From positions 1,736,001-1,800,000 of the forward strand of contig NZ_LT594324.1 of NCBI RefSeq assembly GCF_900089605.1: a stretch of 64,000 nucleotides of DNA, read 5' to 3'. The notes beneath the pieces are model-generated. The model had not been told where the DNA came from and did no database searches. It saw only the letters and a list, made by a program, of their open reading frames with translations. This DNA comes from Micromonospora narathiwatensis. GTDB taxonomy: Bacteria > Actinomycetota > Actinomycetes > Mycobacteriales > Micromonosporaceae. This document shows, in pieces, positions 15,328 to 23,320 of the stretch. How positions within the stretch are numbered: the stretch's first letter is position 1; the number at the start of each line of letters is the position of its first letter. The translations under genes were made by a program, and so were the position numbers.

Positions 15328-16424
15328 CCGACGCGTGGGGCCGGCTCGCCGTCCGGCACGCGCATGTGCTGGTGGCGGAGCTGCCCGGGTACTGGATGAC
15401 CCGGGTCGCCGTCGAGCGGCAGGTGCTCGCCCGGGGCTGGCGGCTTGCCCGGTCGCCCGCGGACGCCGACATCCTGGCCGTCTGCGGCCCACCCCGGCCA
15501 CCCCTGGCGCAGTCCCTGACGCGAGTGTGGGAGCAGGTGCCCGGTCCGCGTACCCGCGTCGAGGTCCACTCTCCGCGGGCGGTTCTCGCCGCGCTCGACA
15601 CGGCGGCGGCAGATCTGCTCGACACCGCGGCGCAGCGGGCCGACGGCCGGGACCGGACGGCGGAACACGGCGGGACCGGCCGGGGCGGGCGTCGCGGCGG
15701 GTCGACACCCGACGCGTACGGCCACGCCGGCCACCACGAGCCGCCGCACGGCATCCCGCTCGCGGTCGGCGGTGAGGACCGTGACGGCCTGGAGATGGAT
15801 CTCCTGCGGCTGCGGCTCGGCCCCGTCCTGGCGTACTGGCCGGCCGGGCTGGTCGTGGGCTGCGCCCTTCAGGGCGACGTGATCGTGGACGCGGAGGCCA
15901 GCCTGGTCGGCGTCGACGACGCCACCACCGTGGCGGCAGACGCTCCGGTCACGGACGACCCGCGCCGGTTCGCCGCCCGACGGTGCGACAACGCCGTCAG
16001 CCTGCTGGGGCTCGCCGGCTGGGACGATGCCGCCTCCCGCGCCCGCCGGATCCGGGACGCGCTGCTGTTCAACTCGGATCCCGACCGGCCGGCGCGGGAA
16101 CTCGACCGGCTCCGCCGCCGGGTGGGCCGGTCGTGGTGGTTGCGGTGGTCGCTGCGCCGGCTCGGCCCGCTGGACGGGCCCGAACTCGCCCGCCGTGGGC
16201 TGCCGGCCACCGCCGTGGGCGACGTCCGGGACCGGCTGCTGGCCATCCTCGACCGCGCCGCCGACAGCATCGCGGGCCGGCACCCCGCCGGCCCGCCGCG
16301 CCGGGCACCCGTCGAGGCGCTTCCTGACCTGGTACGCGGGTGGGACGTCGCCACCGCCCGGCTGATCGTCGCCAGTCTCGACCTCGAACCGCTCGTGACG
16401 GGCCGCGAGGTGAGCCGTGTCTGA
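15318..16424 (+). CDS. Degenerate NuoB/NuoD-like fusion protein lacking FeS ligands
   Basis: This is a 368-residue protein; the GTG at 15318 overlaps nuoA by 10 bases. The N-terminal ~100 residues resemble NuoB in outline (ARSPADADILAVCGPPRPPLAQSLTRVWEQVPGPRTRVEV, compare the NuoB stretch ending in a Pro-xx-Val strand). The four Cys that ligate cluster N2 are absent, and only three scattered Cys occur in the whole protein. The part after about residue 150 (GLEMDLLRLRLGPVLAYWPAGLVVGCALQGDVIVDAEASLVG) recalls the start of NuoD or hydrogenase large subunits. The fusion is inferred from weak similarity and position in the operon. It probably acts as a cofactor-free scaffold on the membrane arm. 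Confidence 0.5.
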   Translation: MGLTDAWGRLAVRHAHVLVAELPGYWMTRVAVERQVLARGWRLARSPADADILAVCGPPRPPLAQSLTRVWEQVPGPRTRVEVHSPRAVLAALDTAAADLLDTAAQRADGRDRTAEHGGTGRGGRRGGSTPDAYGHAGHHEPPHGIPLAVGGEDRDGLEMDLLRLRLGPVLAYWPAGLVVGCALQGDVIVDAEASLVGVDDATTVAADAPVTDDPRRFAARRCDNAVSLLGLAGWDDAASRARRIRDALLFNSDPDRPARELDRLRRRVGRSWWLRWSLRRLGPLDGPELARRGLPATAVGDVRDRLLAILDRAADSIAGRHPAGPPRRAPVEALPDLVRGWDVATARLIVASLDLEPLVTGREVSRV

Positions 16425-17355
16425 TCCGGCGGTCACCGTCGTCCCGGGCGGCTGGGCGCCGGTCGCCGCCGGGCTGCTCGGACTGCTGGCGGTCACCGCC
16501 GCCGCTCTCGACGGATTCCTGACCGCCCGGGCGACCGGCGCCGGCCCGTCCGGCCTGAGCCAGCCGTTCGGGGAGGTGGCTCGGCTGATGCGGCAGCGGC
16601 GGCGTACCACGGTCGCGGCGGACCGGTTGTTGTGGCGAACCGGCGGCGCCGGCCTGCTGGTGATGGCGTTGCTGATCATCGTGGTGGTGCCGCTGGGCGA
16701 GTGGACCCTGTTCGACCTCGACGTCGGGGTGGTCTGGTTCAACGCCATGGACGTCCTCGCCTGGGCGTTCGTGTGGCTGACCGGCTGGGGTGCCAACTCG
16801 GCGTACTCCCTGGTCGGCGGTTACCGCTTCCTCGCCCACGGGCTCGCGTACGAGCTGCCGTTGATGTTCGCGCTGGTGGCGCCCGCGGTCGGCGCGTCGA
16901 GTCTGAACCTCGGGGCGATCGTCGCCGCCCAACGGGGCCTCTGGTTCGTGGTCTGGATGCCGGTGGCGTTCGTCGTCTTCTGCGCCGGAATCCTGGCGAT
17001 CGCGGTCTGGGGGCCGTTCTCCCCGGCCCTCGGCGTCGACGTGGCCGGCGGGGTGGCCGCCGAGCTGTCGGGAGTGGACCGGCTGCTGTTCCTCGGCGGC
17101 CGGTACGCGCTGCTCGCCGCCGGGGCCGCGTTCGCGGTGCCGATGTTCCTCGGTGGCGGTAACGGTCCGCTGCTCCCCGGCTGGTCGTGGGCGCTGGTCA
17201 AGACAGTCGTCCTGCTCTGCGGGCTCGTGTGGCTGCGCCGCCGCCTGCCCGCGGCGCGGCCGGACTCGTTCCTGGAGGCCGGGTGGCTGGTGCTGCTTCC
17301 CGCGGCGCTGCTGCAGGACCTGGTCGTCGCGGTCGTGGCCGCGGAACGGGGTTGA
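16417..17355 (+). CDS. nuoH: NuoH-like membrane subunit
   Basis: This is a 312-residue protein with about eight membrane helices; the GTG overlaps the previous gene by 8 bases. Its position and hydrophobic profile match NuoH, as do GLSQPFGEVARLM (counterpart of the LQP-ADGLKL motif) and the VAAELSGVDRLLFLGGRYALL segment (counterpart of [21 protein letters not shown]). The otherwise strongly conserved acidic quinone-site loop of NuoH, with its ETNRxPFDLPEAE pattern, is not preserved. This makes normal quinone reduction unlikely and agrees with the missing FeS subunits. It is probably a structural or ion-conducting part of a modified membrane arm. Confidence 0.72.
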   Translation: MSDPAVTVVPGGWAPVAAGLLGLLAVTAAALDGFLTARATGAGPSGLSQPFGEVARLMRQRRRTTVAADRLLWRTGGAGLLVMALLIIVVVPLGEWTLFDLDVGVVWFNAMDVLAWAFVWLTGWGANSAYSLVGGYRFLAHGLAYELPLMFALVAPAVGASSLNLGAIVAAQRGLWFVVWMPVAFVVFCAGILAIAVWGPFSPALGVDVAGGVAAELSGVDRLLFLGGRYALLAAGAAFAVPMFLGGGNGPLLPGWSWALVKTVVLLCGLVWLRRRLPAARPDSFLEAGWLVLLPAALLQDLVVAVVAAERG

Positions 17356-17357
17356 GG

Positions 17358-17921
17358 ATGCTCCTTCACGTCGCGTTCTGGGTCCTGGCGGTCGTCGCGG
17401 TGCTCGCCGGTGCCGCCGCGTTCATGGTCGACTCGATGGCCCGGGCCAGCTACTCCCTCGCCGTGTCCTTCGTCGCGGTCGGCCTGCTGGTGCTGCTGTT
17501 GCGGCAGCACTACGTCGGCGTGGTGACGATCCTGATGATGGTCATGGAGATGGCCGTCATGGCCGTCTACATGGTCATGTTCATGGGCATGAACCCGGCC
17601 CTGATGCCGATGAGCATGGTCCACGACAACCGTCACGCCCTGGCGGTGTCGATCGGCGTGTTCGTGCTCCTCGCCGCCGGAGTGCTGCTGGTGCCGTGGC
17701 CAGCGCGGCGTGGCGGTCCGCCCGCCGACGTGACGGCGGCGTTGGGGGACGGGCTGATGGGCCCGAAGATGCTGGTCATGTCCGCCGTCGGCGGGGTCAT
17801 GGCGGTCACCGTCGTGGCCGGCGTCGTGCTGGCGGCCCACCGGACCCGGTACGACCGGTTCGGCGACGACCTGCGCCGGCGGCCGGCCGACGACCCACAG
17901 CCGGGGGGTGTCGGCCGGTGA
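17358..17921 (+). CDS. nuoJ: NuoJ-like membrane subunit
   Basis: This is a 187-residue protein that begins 2 bases after nuoH. It has five predicted membrane helices, including the Met-rich segment GVVTILMMVMEMAVMAVYMVMFMGMNP, the counterpart of the NuoJ helix that forms a pi-bulge in complex I and contains the conserved Glu. The C-terminal tail is short and charged (RTRYDRFGDDLRRRPADD). Its stop overlaps the GTG of nuoK (GTGA). Assignment rests on size, topology and order (H-J-K-L-M-N). Confidence 0.75.
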   Translation: MLLHVAFWVLAVVAVLAGAAAFMVDSMARASYSLAVSFVAVGLLVLLLRQHYVGVVTILMMVMEMAVMAVYMVMFMGMNPALMPMSMVHDNRHALAVSIGVFVLLAAGVLLVPWPARRGGPPADVTAALGDGLMGPKMLVMSAVGGVMAVTVVAGVVLAAHRTRYDRFGDDLRRRPADDPQPGGVGR

Positions 17922-18220
17922 CCCTGCAGACCGTGCTGCTCGTGGCGGCGGCGCTGTTCAGCGTCGGACTCTACGGTGCGCTGTCCCAACAGGCGGTGGT
18001 CATGGTGATGATGGGGCTGGAGCTGATGCTCAACGGCCTCATCCTGGCCGCCGCGGCCTTCTGGTGGTTCCTCGCCCCGGACCCGTCCGGGCAGGTGCTG
18101 CTGCTGGTCATCATCGTCGCGATGACCGTGGAGATGGCCATGGGCTTCGCCGTGGCCACGCATCTGCATCGGGTACGCCGCGCCGACCTGACCGACCTGG
18201 CCGCGGACCTGTCCCGATGA
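17918..18220 (+). CDS. nuoK: NuoK-like membrane subunit
   Basis: This is a 100-residue, three-helix protein, as expected for NuoK. The GLYGALSQQAVVMVMMGLELMLNGLILAAAAFWWF block matches the NuoK pattern with its conserved membrane Glu (GLELMLN). A second Glu is kept in VIIVAMTVEMAMGFAV. These two residues are part of the proton path in complex I, so ion translocation could still occur in this module. It overlaps nuoJ (GTGA) and nuoL (ATGA). Confidence 0.88.
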   Translation: MTLQTVLLVAAALFSVGLYGALSQQAVVMVMMGLELMLNGLILAAAAFWWFLAPDPSGQVLLLVIIVAMTVEMAMGFAVATHLHRVRRADLTDLAADLSR

Positions 18221-20139
18221 GCCAACTCGCGCAGGCCGCCCTGTGGACGCTGGTGGCGCTTCCCGCGGCGACGGGCGTCCTGCTGGCCACGACACGGCGG
18301 GCGGAGCGGGTCGCCGCGCCGGTCTCGCTCACTGTTGCCGCACTCTCGGTGATCGCGTCGATCGTGGTCGCGGTGGCCCGGCCCAGCGTTTCGGCGCCGT
18401 TCGTGGCCGGTGCCGACTTCGCGCTCACCGTCGACGGGCTCGCCGCGCTGCTCGCGCCCATGCTGGCCGTGGTGACCCTGCTGGTGCTGGCCGCCCCGGC
18501 AGGGGAGATCCGGCGTTCCCGGGCCCGCTTCCACGGCCTGATGCTGCTGTTCGCAGCCTCCGCCGCGCTCACCGTCACCGCGGCGACGCTGCCGGCCCTG
18601 CTGTTCGCGTGGGAGATCATGGGCGCCGCCTCCTACGCGTTGATCGGGTTCTGGTGGCGTGACCCGGACCGGATGTCGGCCGGCCTGACCGCGTTCCTCA
18701 CCACCCGCTCGGCCGACGTGGGCCTGTACGTCGCCGCGGGAGCCGCGCTGGCGGGTGGCGCGGGCCTGGCCCTGGCCGACCTGCCGCACGGCAGCCCGGG
18801 ATGGCGGCACGTCGTCGCCGCCGGGATCCTCGTCGCCGCGCTCGGCAAGGCCGCGCAACTGCCGTTCTCGTACTGGCTGTCGCGGGCGATGGCCGGTCCG
18901 AGCCCGGTCAGCGCGCTCCTGCACTCAGCGGCGATGGTGGCCCTCGGCGGCTACCTGCTGCTGCGGGTGCAGCCGCTGCTCGCCGCGACCGGCTGGGCCG
19001 CTCCGCTGACCATGTGGGTGGGGGCCTCGACGGCGCTGCTGCTCGGCGCGGTGGCGGTCGCCCAGCGGGACGTCAAGCAGCTGCTGGCCGCCTCCACCTG
19101 CGCCCAGCTCGGGTTCGTGGTGCTGGCCGCCGGCGCCGGCACCGTGGCCGGCGGCGCCGCCCAGCTGATCGCGCACGCCGCCACCAAGGCACTGCTGTTC
19201 CTGGCGGCCGGCGTGTGGCTGACCGCGCTCGGCACCACGCGGCTGGCCGGGCTGCGCGGGGTCGCCGTCCGGTGGCGGTTGGTCGGCTGGTCCGCCACCG
19301 TCGGGGCGGTGACCCTCGCGGGGATCCCGCCGCTGTCGCTCTGGGCGACCAAGGACGCGATCCTGGCCCGGGTCGTCGAACGGTCGCCGTGGTTGTACGC
19401 GGTCGGCCTGGCCGCGTCGGCGTTGTCGGCCGCCTACGCCGGCAAGGTGCTCGTCGTCATCTGGCGGGCACGCCCGAACCAGCGCGGCGACGTCGGCACC
19501 CACCACGACCAGCGACTCGACACCCGCCGCGACCAGCGGTTCGATGCCCGCCGCGACCAGCGGTTCGATGCCGGCCGCGACCCGACGAAGGCCGCTGCCG
19601 GCGGCTCCCGGCAGGTGCCTTTGGCGGTCCTCGCGGCGTGCGCCGCCGCTGCCGGCCTGTTGGCCCTTCCGCCGGTCGGCCCGGTGGTCGCCCGTACCCT
19701 CGGGCAGCCCGGCGAATTCCACGTTCCGCCGGTCGAGCCGGCGGTGTCGGCTCTGCTCGCCCTCGCCGTGGTGCTGCTGGTCGCCCGCCGCCCGGCCCCC
19801 GAGCCGCGGTGGGCGCTGCGGTGGCTCGGGCTGGAAGCCGTCGCGCGGGTGCTGGTCGTCCGCCCGGTGCTGCGCTGCGCCGAGGCCCTGGCCCGCTTCG
19901 ACGACCGGGTGCTCGACCGCGGCGTCCAGCTCGTGTCGACCGGGTCGCTGCGCCTGGCCCGGTGGGCCGGCCTGGTCGACGACCGGTGGATCGACGGCGC
20001 CGTGGAGCGACTCGCCGCCGGTACCCGTCGACTGGGGCGGCTCGCCCGCCGGCCACAGACCGGCCAGTTGCACCAGTACTACCTCCAGGCCGTGCTGGTG
20101 CTGCTCGCCGCCGTCGTCGTCCTCGTGGTCTGGGGATGA
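18217..20139 (+). CDS. nuoL: NuoL-like antiporter-type subunit
   Basis: This is a 640-residue protein; the ATG overlaps nuoK. Mrp/NuoL-type proton-path residues are retained. There is a TM5 Glu in LLFAWEIMGAASYALIGFWW, a TM7 Lys in ALGKAAQLPFSYWLSRAM followed by GPSPVSALLHSAAMV, and the Lys in LWATKDAIL. The C-terminus has the amphipathic and terminal-helix region of NuoL (RLGRLARRPQTGQLHQYYLQAVLVL). A hydrophilic loop at about residues 425-460 contains an in-frame 24-base tandem repeat, giving three DQR(F/L)D(A/T)xR units. The protein should form the distal proton or sodium channel of the assembly. Confidence 0.9.
   Translation: MSQLAQAALWTLVALPAATGVLLATTRRAERVAAPVSLTVAALSVIASIVVAVARPSVSAPFVAGADFALTVDGLAALLAPMLAVVTLLVLAAPAGEIRRSRARFHGLMLLFAASAALTVTAATLPALLFAWEIMGAASYALIGFWWRDPDRMSAGLTAFLTTRSADVGLYVAAGAALAGGAGLALADLPHGSPGWRHVVAAGILVAALGKAAQLPFSYWLSRAMAGPSPVSALLHSAAMVALGGYLLLRVQPLLAATGWAAPLTMWVGASTALLLGAVAVAQRDVKQLLAASTCAQLGFVVLAAGAGTVAGGAAQLIAHAATKALLFLAAGVWLTALGTTRLAGLRGVAVRWRLVGWSATVGAVTLAGIPPLSLWATKDAILARVVERSPWLYAVGLAASALSAAYAGKVLVVIWRARPNQRGDVGTHHDQRLDTRRDQRFDARRDQRFDAGRDPTKAAAGGSRQVPLAVLAACAAAAGLLALPPVGPVVARTLGQPGEFHVPPVEPAVSALLALAVVLLVARRPAPEPRWALRWLGLEAVARVLVVRPVLRCAEALARFDDRVLDRGVQLVSTGSLRLARWAGLVDDRWIDGAVERLAAGTRRLGRLARRPQTGQLHQYYLQAVLVLLAAVVVLVVWG
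19507..19578 (+). repeat. Three-copy 24-base tandem repeat inside nuoL
   Basis: Units at 19507-19530, 19531-19554 and 19555-19578. Copies 2 and 3 differ at a single base and copy 1 is more diverged. Each unit encodes eight residues of the type DQRFDARR in a hydrophilic loop, so changes in copy number would keep the frame. Confidence 0.85.
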
Positions 20140-20142
20140 GCC

Positions 20143-21633
20143 GTGCTCAGTCTGATCGTCTTCCTGCCGCTGCTCGCCGCCGTGGCGCTGGCCGCCCTGC
20201 CGCGTATCGGCGACACCACGGCGCGCTGGACCTGGGTCGCCGTGGCGGCCGTCGATCTCGGACTGGTCGCCGTGCTGTGGCTGCGCTACGACACGCCGCC
20301 GCCCGGGCAGTTGACCTTCGCCCAGCGGGCGGCCTGGATCCCGGGGGTGAACAGCAGCTACCACGTCGGGGTGGACGGCTTGTCGCTGCCCCTGGTGGCG
20401 ATGACCGCGGTGATCTATTTGGCCTGTGCCGGGTACGCGCTGCGCGAGCGGCACCGCCCCCGTGGCCAGGCGGCGCTGTTCCTGTTCCTGCAGAGCGTCA
20501 GCCTCGGCCTCTTCGTGGCCGCCGACCTGATCCTGTTCTTCGTCTTCTTCGACCTGTCCCTCGTCGGCATGTACTTCGTCATCGCCGGCTGGGGCCACGG
20601 CGATCGCGCGCGGTCGGCGCTGAAGTTCTTCCTCTACACCTTCCTCGGCTCCCTGGCACTGCTGGTCGGCTTCATCGGCCTGTACGTCGCCGCCGAACCG
20701 CACACCTTCGACATCCCGCGACTCGTGGCCGCGCCACCGCTGCAGGGCCGACCCGTCGCCGGTGGGCTGGTGCTCGCGGCGATCCTGCTGGGCCTGGCGG
20801 TGAAGACGCCGACCGTGCCGTTCCACACCTGGCTGCCACCCGCGCACACCGACGCCCCGGCCGTCGGCTCGGCGGTCCTCGCGGGGGTGTTGCTGAAGAT
20901 GGGCACCTACGGCTTCGTCCGCATCGCGATGCCGATGCTGCCGCAGGCCTGGCGGGCCTGGGCAGGCGTGCTGATCGTCATCGGCGTCGTCTCGGTCATC
21001 TACGGGGCGCTCGTGGCGCTGGCCCAGGTCAACGTAAAGCGCATGATCGCCTACACGTCGGTCAACCACATGGGCTACGTAGTCCTCGCCGTCGGTGTCG
21101 CCGGCCTGGCCGCCGCCGACACCGTACAGGCCCGCGCCGTCGCGGTCGCCGGCGCGGTCACCCAGATGGTCAGCCACGGACTGATCACCGGCGCGCTCTT
21201 CCTGCTCGCCGGCGTCCTCCACGACCGGACCCGAACGTACGACGCGCACCGTTTCGGTGGGCTCGCCGCCTCCGCGCCGACCTTCGCGACGCTGTTCGCC
21301 GTGGGCGCCTTCGCGTCCCTCGGACTGCCCGCCTTCTCCGGTTTCATCGCCGAGTTCCAGATCTTCACCGGTAGCATCGCCGCCGCACCCGTCACCGCCG
21401 TCGCGGTGCTCGGCATCCTGGTCACGGCGGCGCTGTTCCTGCGGGCGCTGCAACGGATCCTCACCGGCGAGACCGCCGGCAGGTCGATCGGGTTTGCGGA
21501 CCTGCGGGCCGGCGAGCTGTGGTCGGTCGGGCCGTTGCTGGTGCTCGCCCTGGTGATCGGGGTCGTCCCGCGCCCGTTGCTCGCCGTCGTCGAGCCCGCC
21601 GCGCACGCCGTCGTCGGCCTGCTCGGGCGTTGA
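20143..21633 (+). CDS. nuoM: NuoM-like antiporter-type subunit
   Basis: This is a 496-residue protein with about 14 membrane helices; the GTG at 20143 lies 3 bases after nuoL. Typical NuoM blocks are VGVDGLSLPLVAMTAVIYLAC, AVKTPTVPFHTWLPPAHTDAPAVGSAVLAGVLLKMGTYGF (TM7 Lys and the broken helix) and AQVNVKRMIAYTSVNHMGYV. The usual TM5 Glu is replaced by Asp in LILFFVFFDLSLVGMYFVI. A charge is therefore kept but shortened. It is expected to be an ion channel in the membrane arm. Confidence 0.9.
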   Translation: MLSLIVFLPLLAAVALAALPRIGDTTARWTWVAVAAVDLGLVAVLWLRYDTPPPGQLTFAQRAAWIPGVNSSYHVGVDGLSLPLVAMTAVIYLACAGYALRERHRPRGQAALFLFLQSVSLGLFVAADLILFFVFFDLSLVGMYFVIAGWGHGDRARSALKFFLYTFLGSLALLVGFIGLYVAAEPHTFDIPRLVAAPPLQGRPVAGGLVLAAILLGLAVKTPTVPFHTWLPPAHTDAPAVGSAVLAGVLLKMGTYGFVRIAMPMLPQAWRAWAGVLIVIGVVSVIYGALVALAQVNVKRMIAYTSVNHMGYVVLAVGVAGLAAADTVQARAVAVAGAVTQMVSHGLITGALFLLAGVLHDRTRTYDAHRFGGLAASAPTFATLFAVGAFASLGLPAFSGFIAEFQIFTGSIAAAPVTAVAVLGILVTAALFLRALQRILTGETAGRSIGFADLRAGELWSVGPLLVLALVIGVVPRPLLAVVEPAAHAVVGLLGR

Positions 21634-21636
21634 CCC

Positions 21637-23067
21637 GTGGAGACGCAGATACGCCCGCTGCTGCTGCTCCCCGAGATGCTGCTCGCCACCGGAGCGCTCG
21701 CCGCACTGATCGGCGGTTCCTTCGTCCCCCGCCGTCGGCAGTGGCTCGTCCGGGTCCTGACCGCCGCGATCCTCGTCGCCACGATCGTCGCGGCCGCGCT
21801 GCGACTGCCCGCACCGGCGGCGAGCGCCTTCGGCGACTCGTTCGCCGTCGACACCACCACCGGGATCGCCCGGATCCTCGCGGCGTCCGGCACCCTGCTC
21901 ATCCTGGCCCTCGCCGCCGACGAGGTCTCCGGCAGCGCGCGGGAGAGCGAGACGTACGCCCTGCTGCTCTTCTCCACCACCGGCAGCGTGCTGCTCGCCG
22001 GCGCGAACGACCTGCTCGTCCTCGCCGTCGGGTTCCTCCTCACCAGCATCCCGCTCTACGCGCTGATCGGCCTCGCGCACACCGCCGCGGGCGCCGAGGC
22101 GGCGATGAAGGCGTACCTGATGGGCGCGCTGTTCGGCATCATCCTGCTGCTCGGGGTGACCATCCTGTCCGGGCTCAGCGGCGCCACCGACTATCCGGGA
22201 CTCACCGATCGGCTCGCCGGCGCGCCACGGGGGGCGGTGACCGTCGCGGCGGTCGCCGTGATCGTCGGACTGATGTTCAAGGCCGGCGGGGTACCCGGGC
22301 ACTTCTGGGTGCCCGACGCGGCTGAGGCGGCCAATGCCACGGCGGCGACCTTTCTCACCACCGTTCCCAAGATCGGGGCGCTGGTCGCGACCTTCCGGCT
22401 GGCTATGGTGCTTCCCGCGTCGTCGCCATGGCCGGTGCTGGTGGCGGCGCTCGCGGTGGGCGGCATGACGCTGGGCAACCTCGCGGCCTACTGGCAGTCC
22501 GATCCCCGGCGGCTGCTCGGCTGGTCGACCGTGAGTCAGGTCGGTTTCCTGCTCGTACCGGTCGTGGCGGCCGGCCGCAGCGGCCTCGCCCTGCCCTCGT
22601 TGCTGGTGTATCTCACCGGCTACACGGTGACCAACATCGCGGCGTTCGCCGTCAGCGCCGCCCTGCCCGGGCGTCGGCGGCTCGCCGACTGGCGGGGTGT
22701 GGCCGCCGGGCGGCCCTGGCTCGCCGCGGCCCTCCTGCTGGCTCTGCTCGGCCTGGTCGGCACCCCGCCGGCCGCCGTGTTCGTCGGCAAACTCACCACC
22801 GCGACGGCCGCCTGGGAGGGCGGCTACGCCTGGCTGGCCGCCGTCGTCTTCGCCAACAGCATGATCAGCCTGTGCTACTACCTGCGCTGGGTCGCGCCGA
22901 CCTACCGGGCCGGAGAGTCGGCGCCCTCGGAGCGTGGCGAACCGGCGCCGTCGTACGACGGGCCCGCGCGACCGTGGTCGACCCGGCTCGCCGTGGTGGC
23001 CGCGGTGCTCAGCCTCGTGGTGGGGGTCGCCGCGGGCCCGCTGTGGGATCTCGTGGCCCGACCGTAG
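21637..23067 (+). CDS. nuoN: NuoN-like antiporter-type subunit, last gene of the operon
   Basis: This is a 476-residue protein; the GTG follows nuoM by 3 bases. Recognisable segments are FKAGGVPGHFWVPDAAEAANATAATFLTTVPKIGAL (TM7 Lys and the discontinuous helix) and LGWSTVSQVGFLLVP. The TM5 segment reads LLVLAVGFLLTSIPLYALIGL. The Glu that standard NuoN carries in GIELLSLPLYAL is Leu here, so proton transfer through this subunit may be impaired or rerouted. The C-terminal tail is hydrophilic (GESAPSERGEPAPSYDG) before a final helix. Confidence 0.88.
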   Translation: METQIRPLLLLPEMLLATGALAALIGGSFVPRRRQWLVRVLTAAILVATIVAAALRLPAPAASAFGDSFAVDTTTGIARILAASGTLLILALAADEVSGSARESETYALLLFSTTGSVLLAGANDLLVLAVGFLLTSIPLYALIGLAHTAAGAEAAMKAYLMGALFGIILLLGVTILSGLSGATDYPGLTDRLAGAPRGAVTVAAVAVIVGLMFKAGGVPGHFWVPDAAEAANATAATFLTTVPKIGALVATFRLAMVLPASSPWPVLVAALAVGGMTLGNLAAYWQSDPRRLLGWSTVSQVGFLLVPVVAAGRSGLALPSLLVYLTGYTVTNIAAFAVSAALPGRRRLADWRGVAAGRPWLAAALLLALLGLVGTPPAAVFVGKLTTATAAWEGGYAWLAAVVFANSMISLCYYLRWVAPTYRAGESAPSERGEPAPSYDGPARPWSTRLAVVAAVLSLVVGVAAGPLWDLVARP

Positions 23068-23320
23068 CGACGCACGGCACTGTCCCTTTTGGTCGGTTCG
23101 CTGTGCCGCGACAGGCGTAGGAGCTGCTGGTGGAAGATTCCGCCACCCGTCGGATGATCGACTTGCGGACCAAGCACTAGCGTCGATGTATTCACCCCGC
23201 ACCAGATCGATCACTGAACGTGATCGCTGGGCGGGCGTCGCGGATCAGCGTGGCGGGCCGTTGTGGCGGTCGTGGATCGGCGGTTCGTGCTGTCCTGTCC
23301 AACCCCCGAAGGGAGCAGCG

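Noticed and set aside
18925..23214. Long antisense frame across nuoL-nuoN (over 1400 codons)
   Set aside because: Composition is dominated by Gln, Gly, Arg and His with no recognisable domain; the opposite strand encodes clear complex I-like subunits.
22934..23320. In-frame upstream extension of the M36 protease overlapping the end of nuoN
   Set aside because: The signal peptide and ribosome site place the start at the GTG at 23321; the extension has poor codon use.
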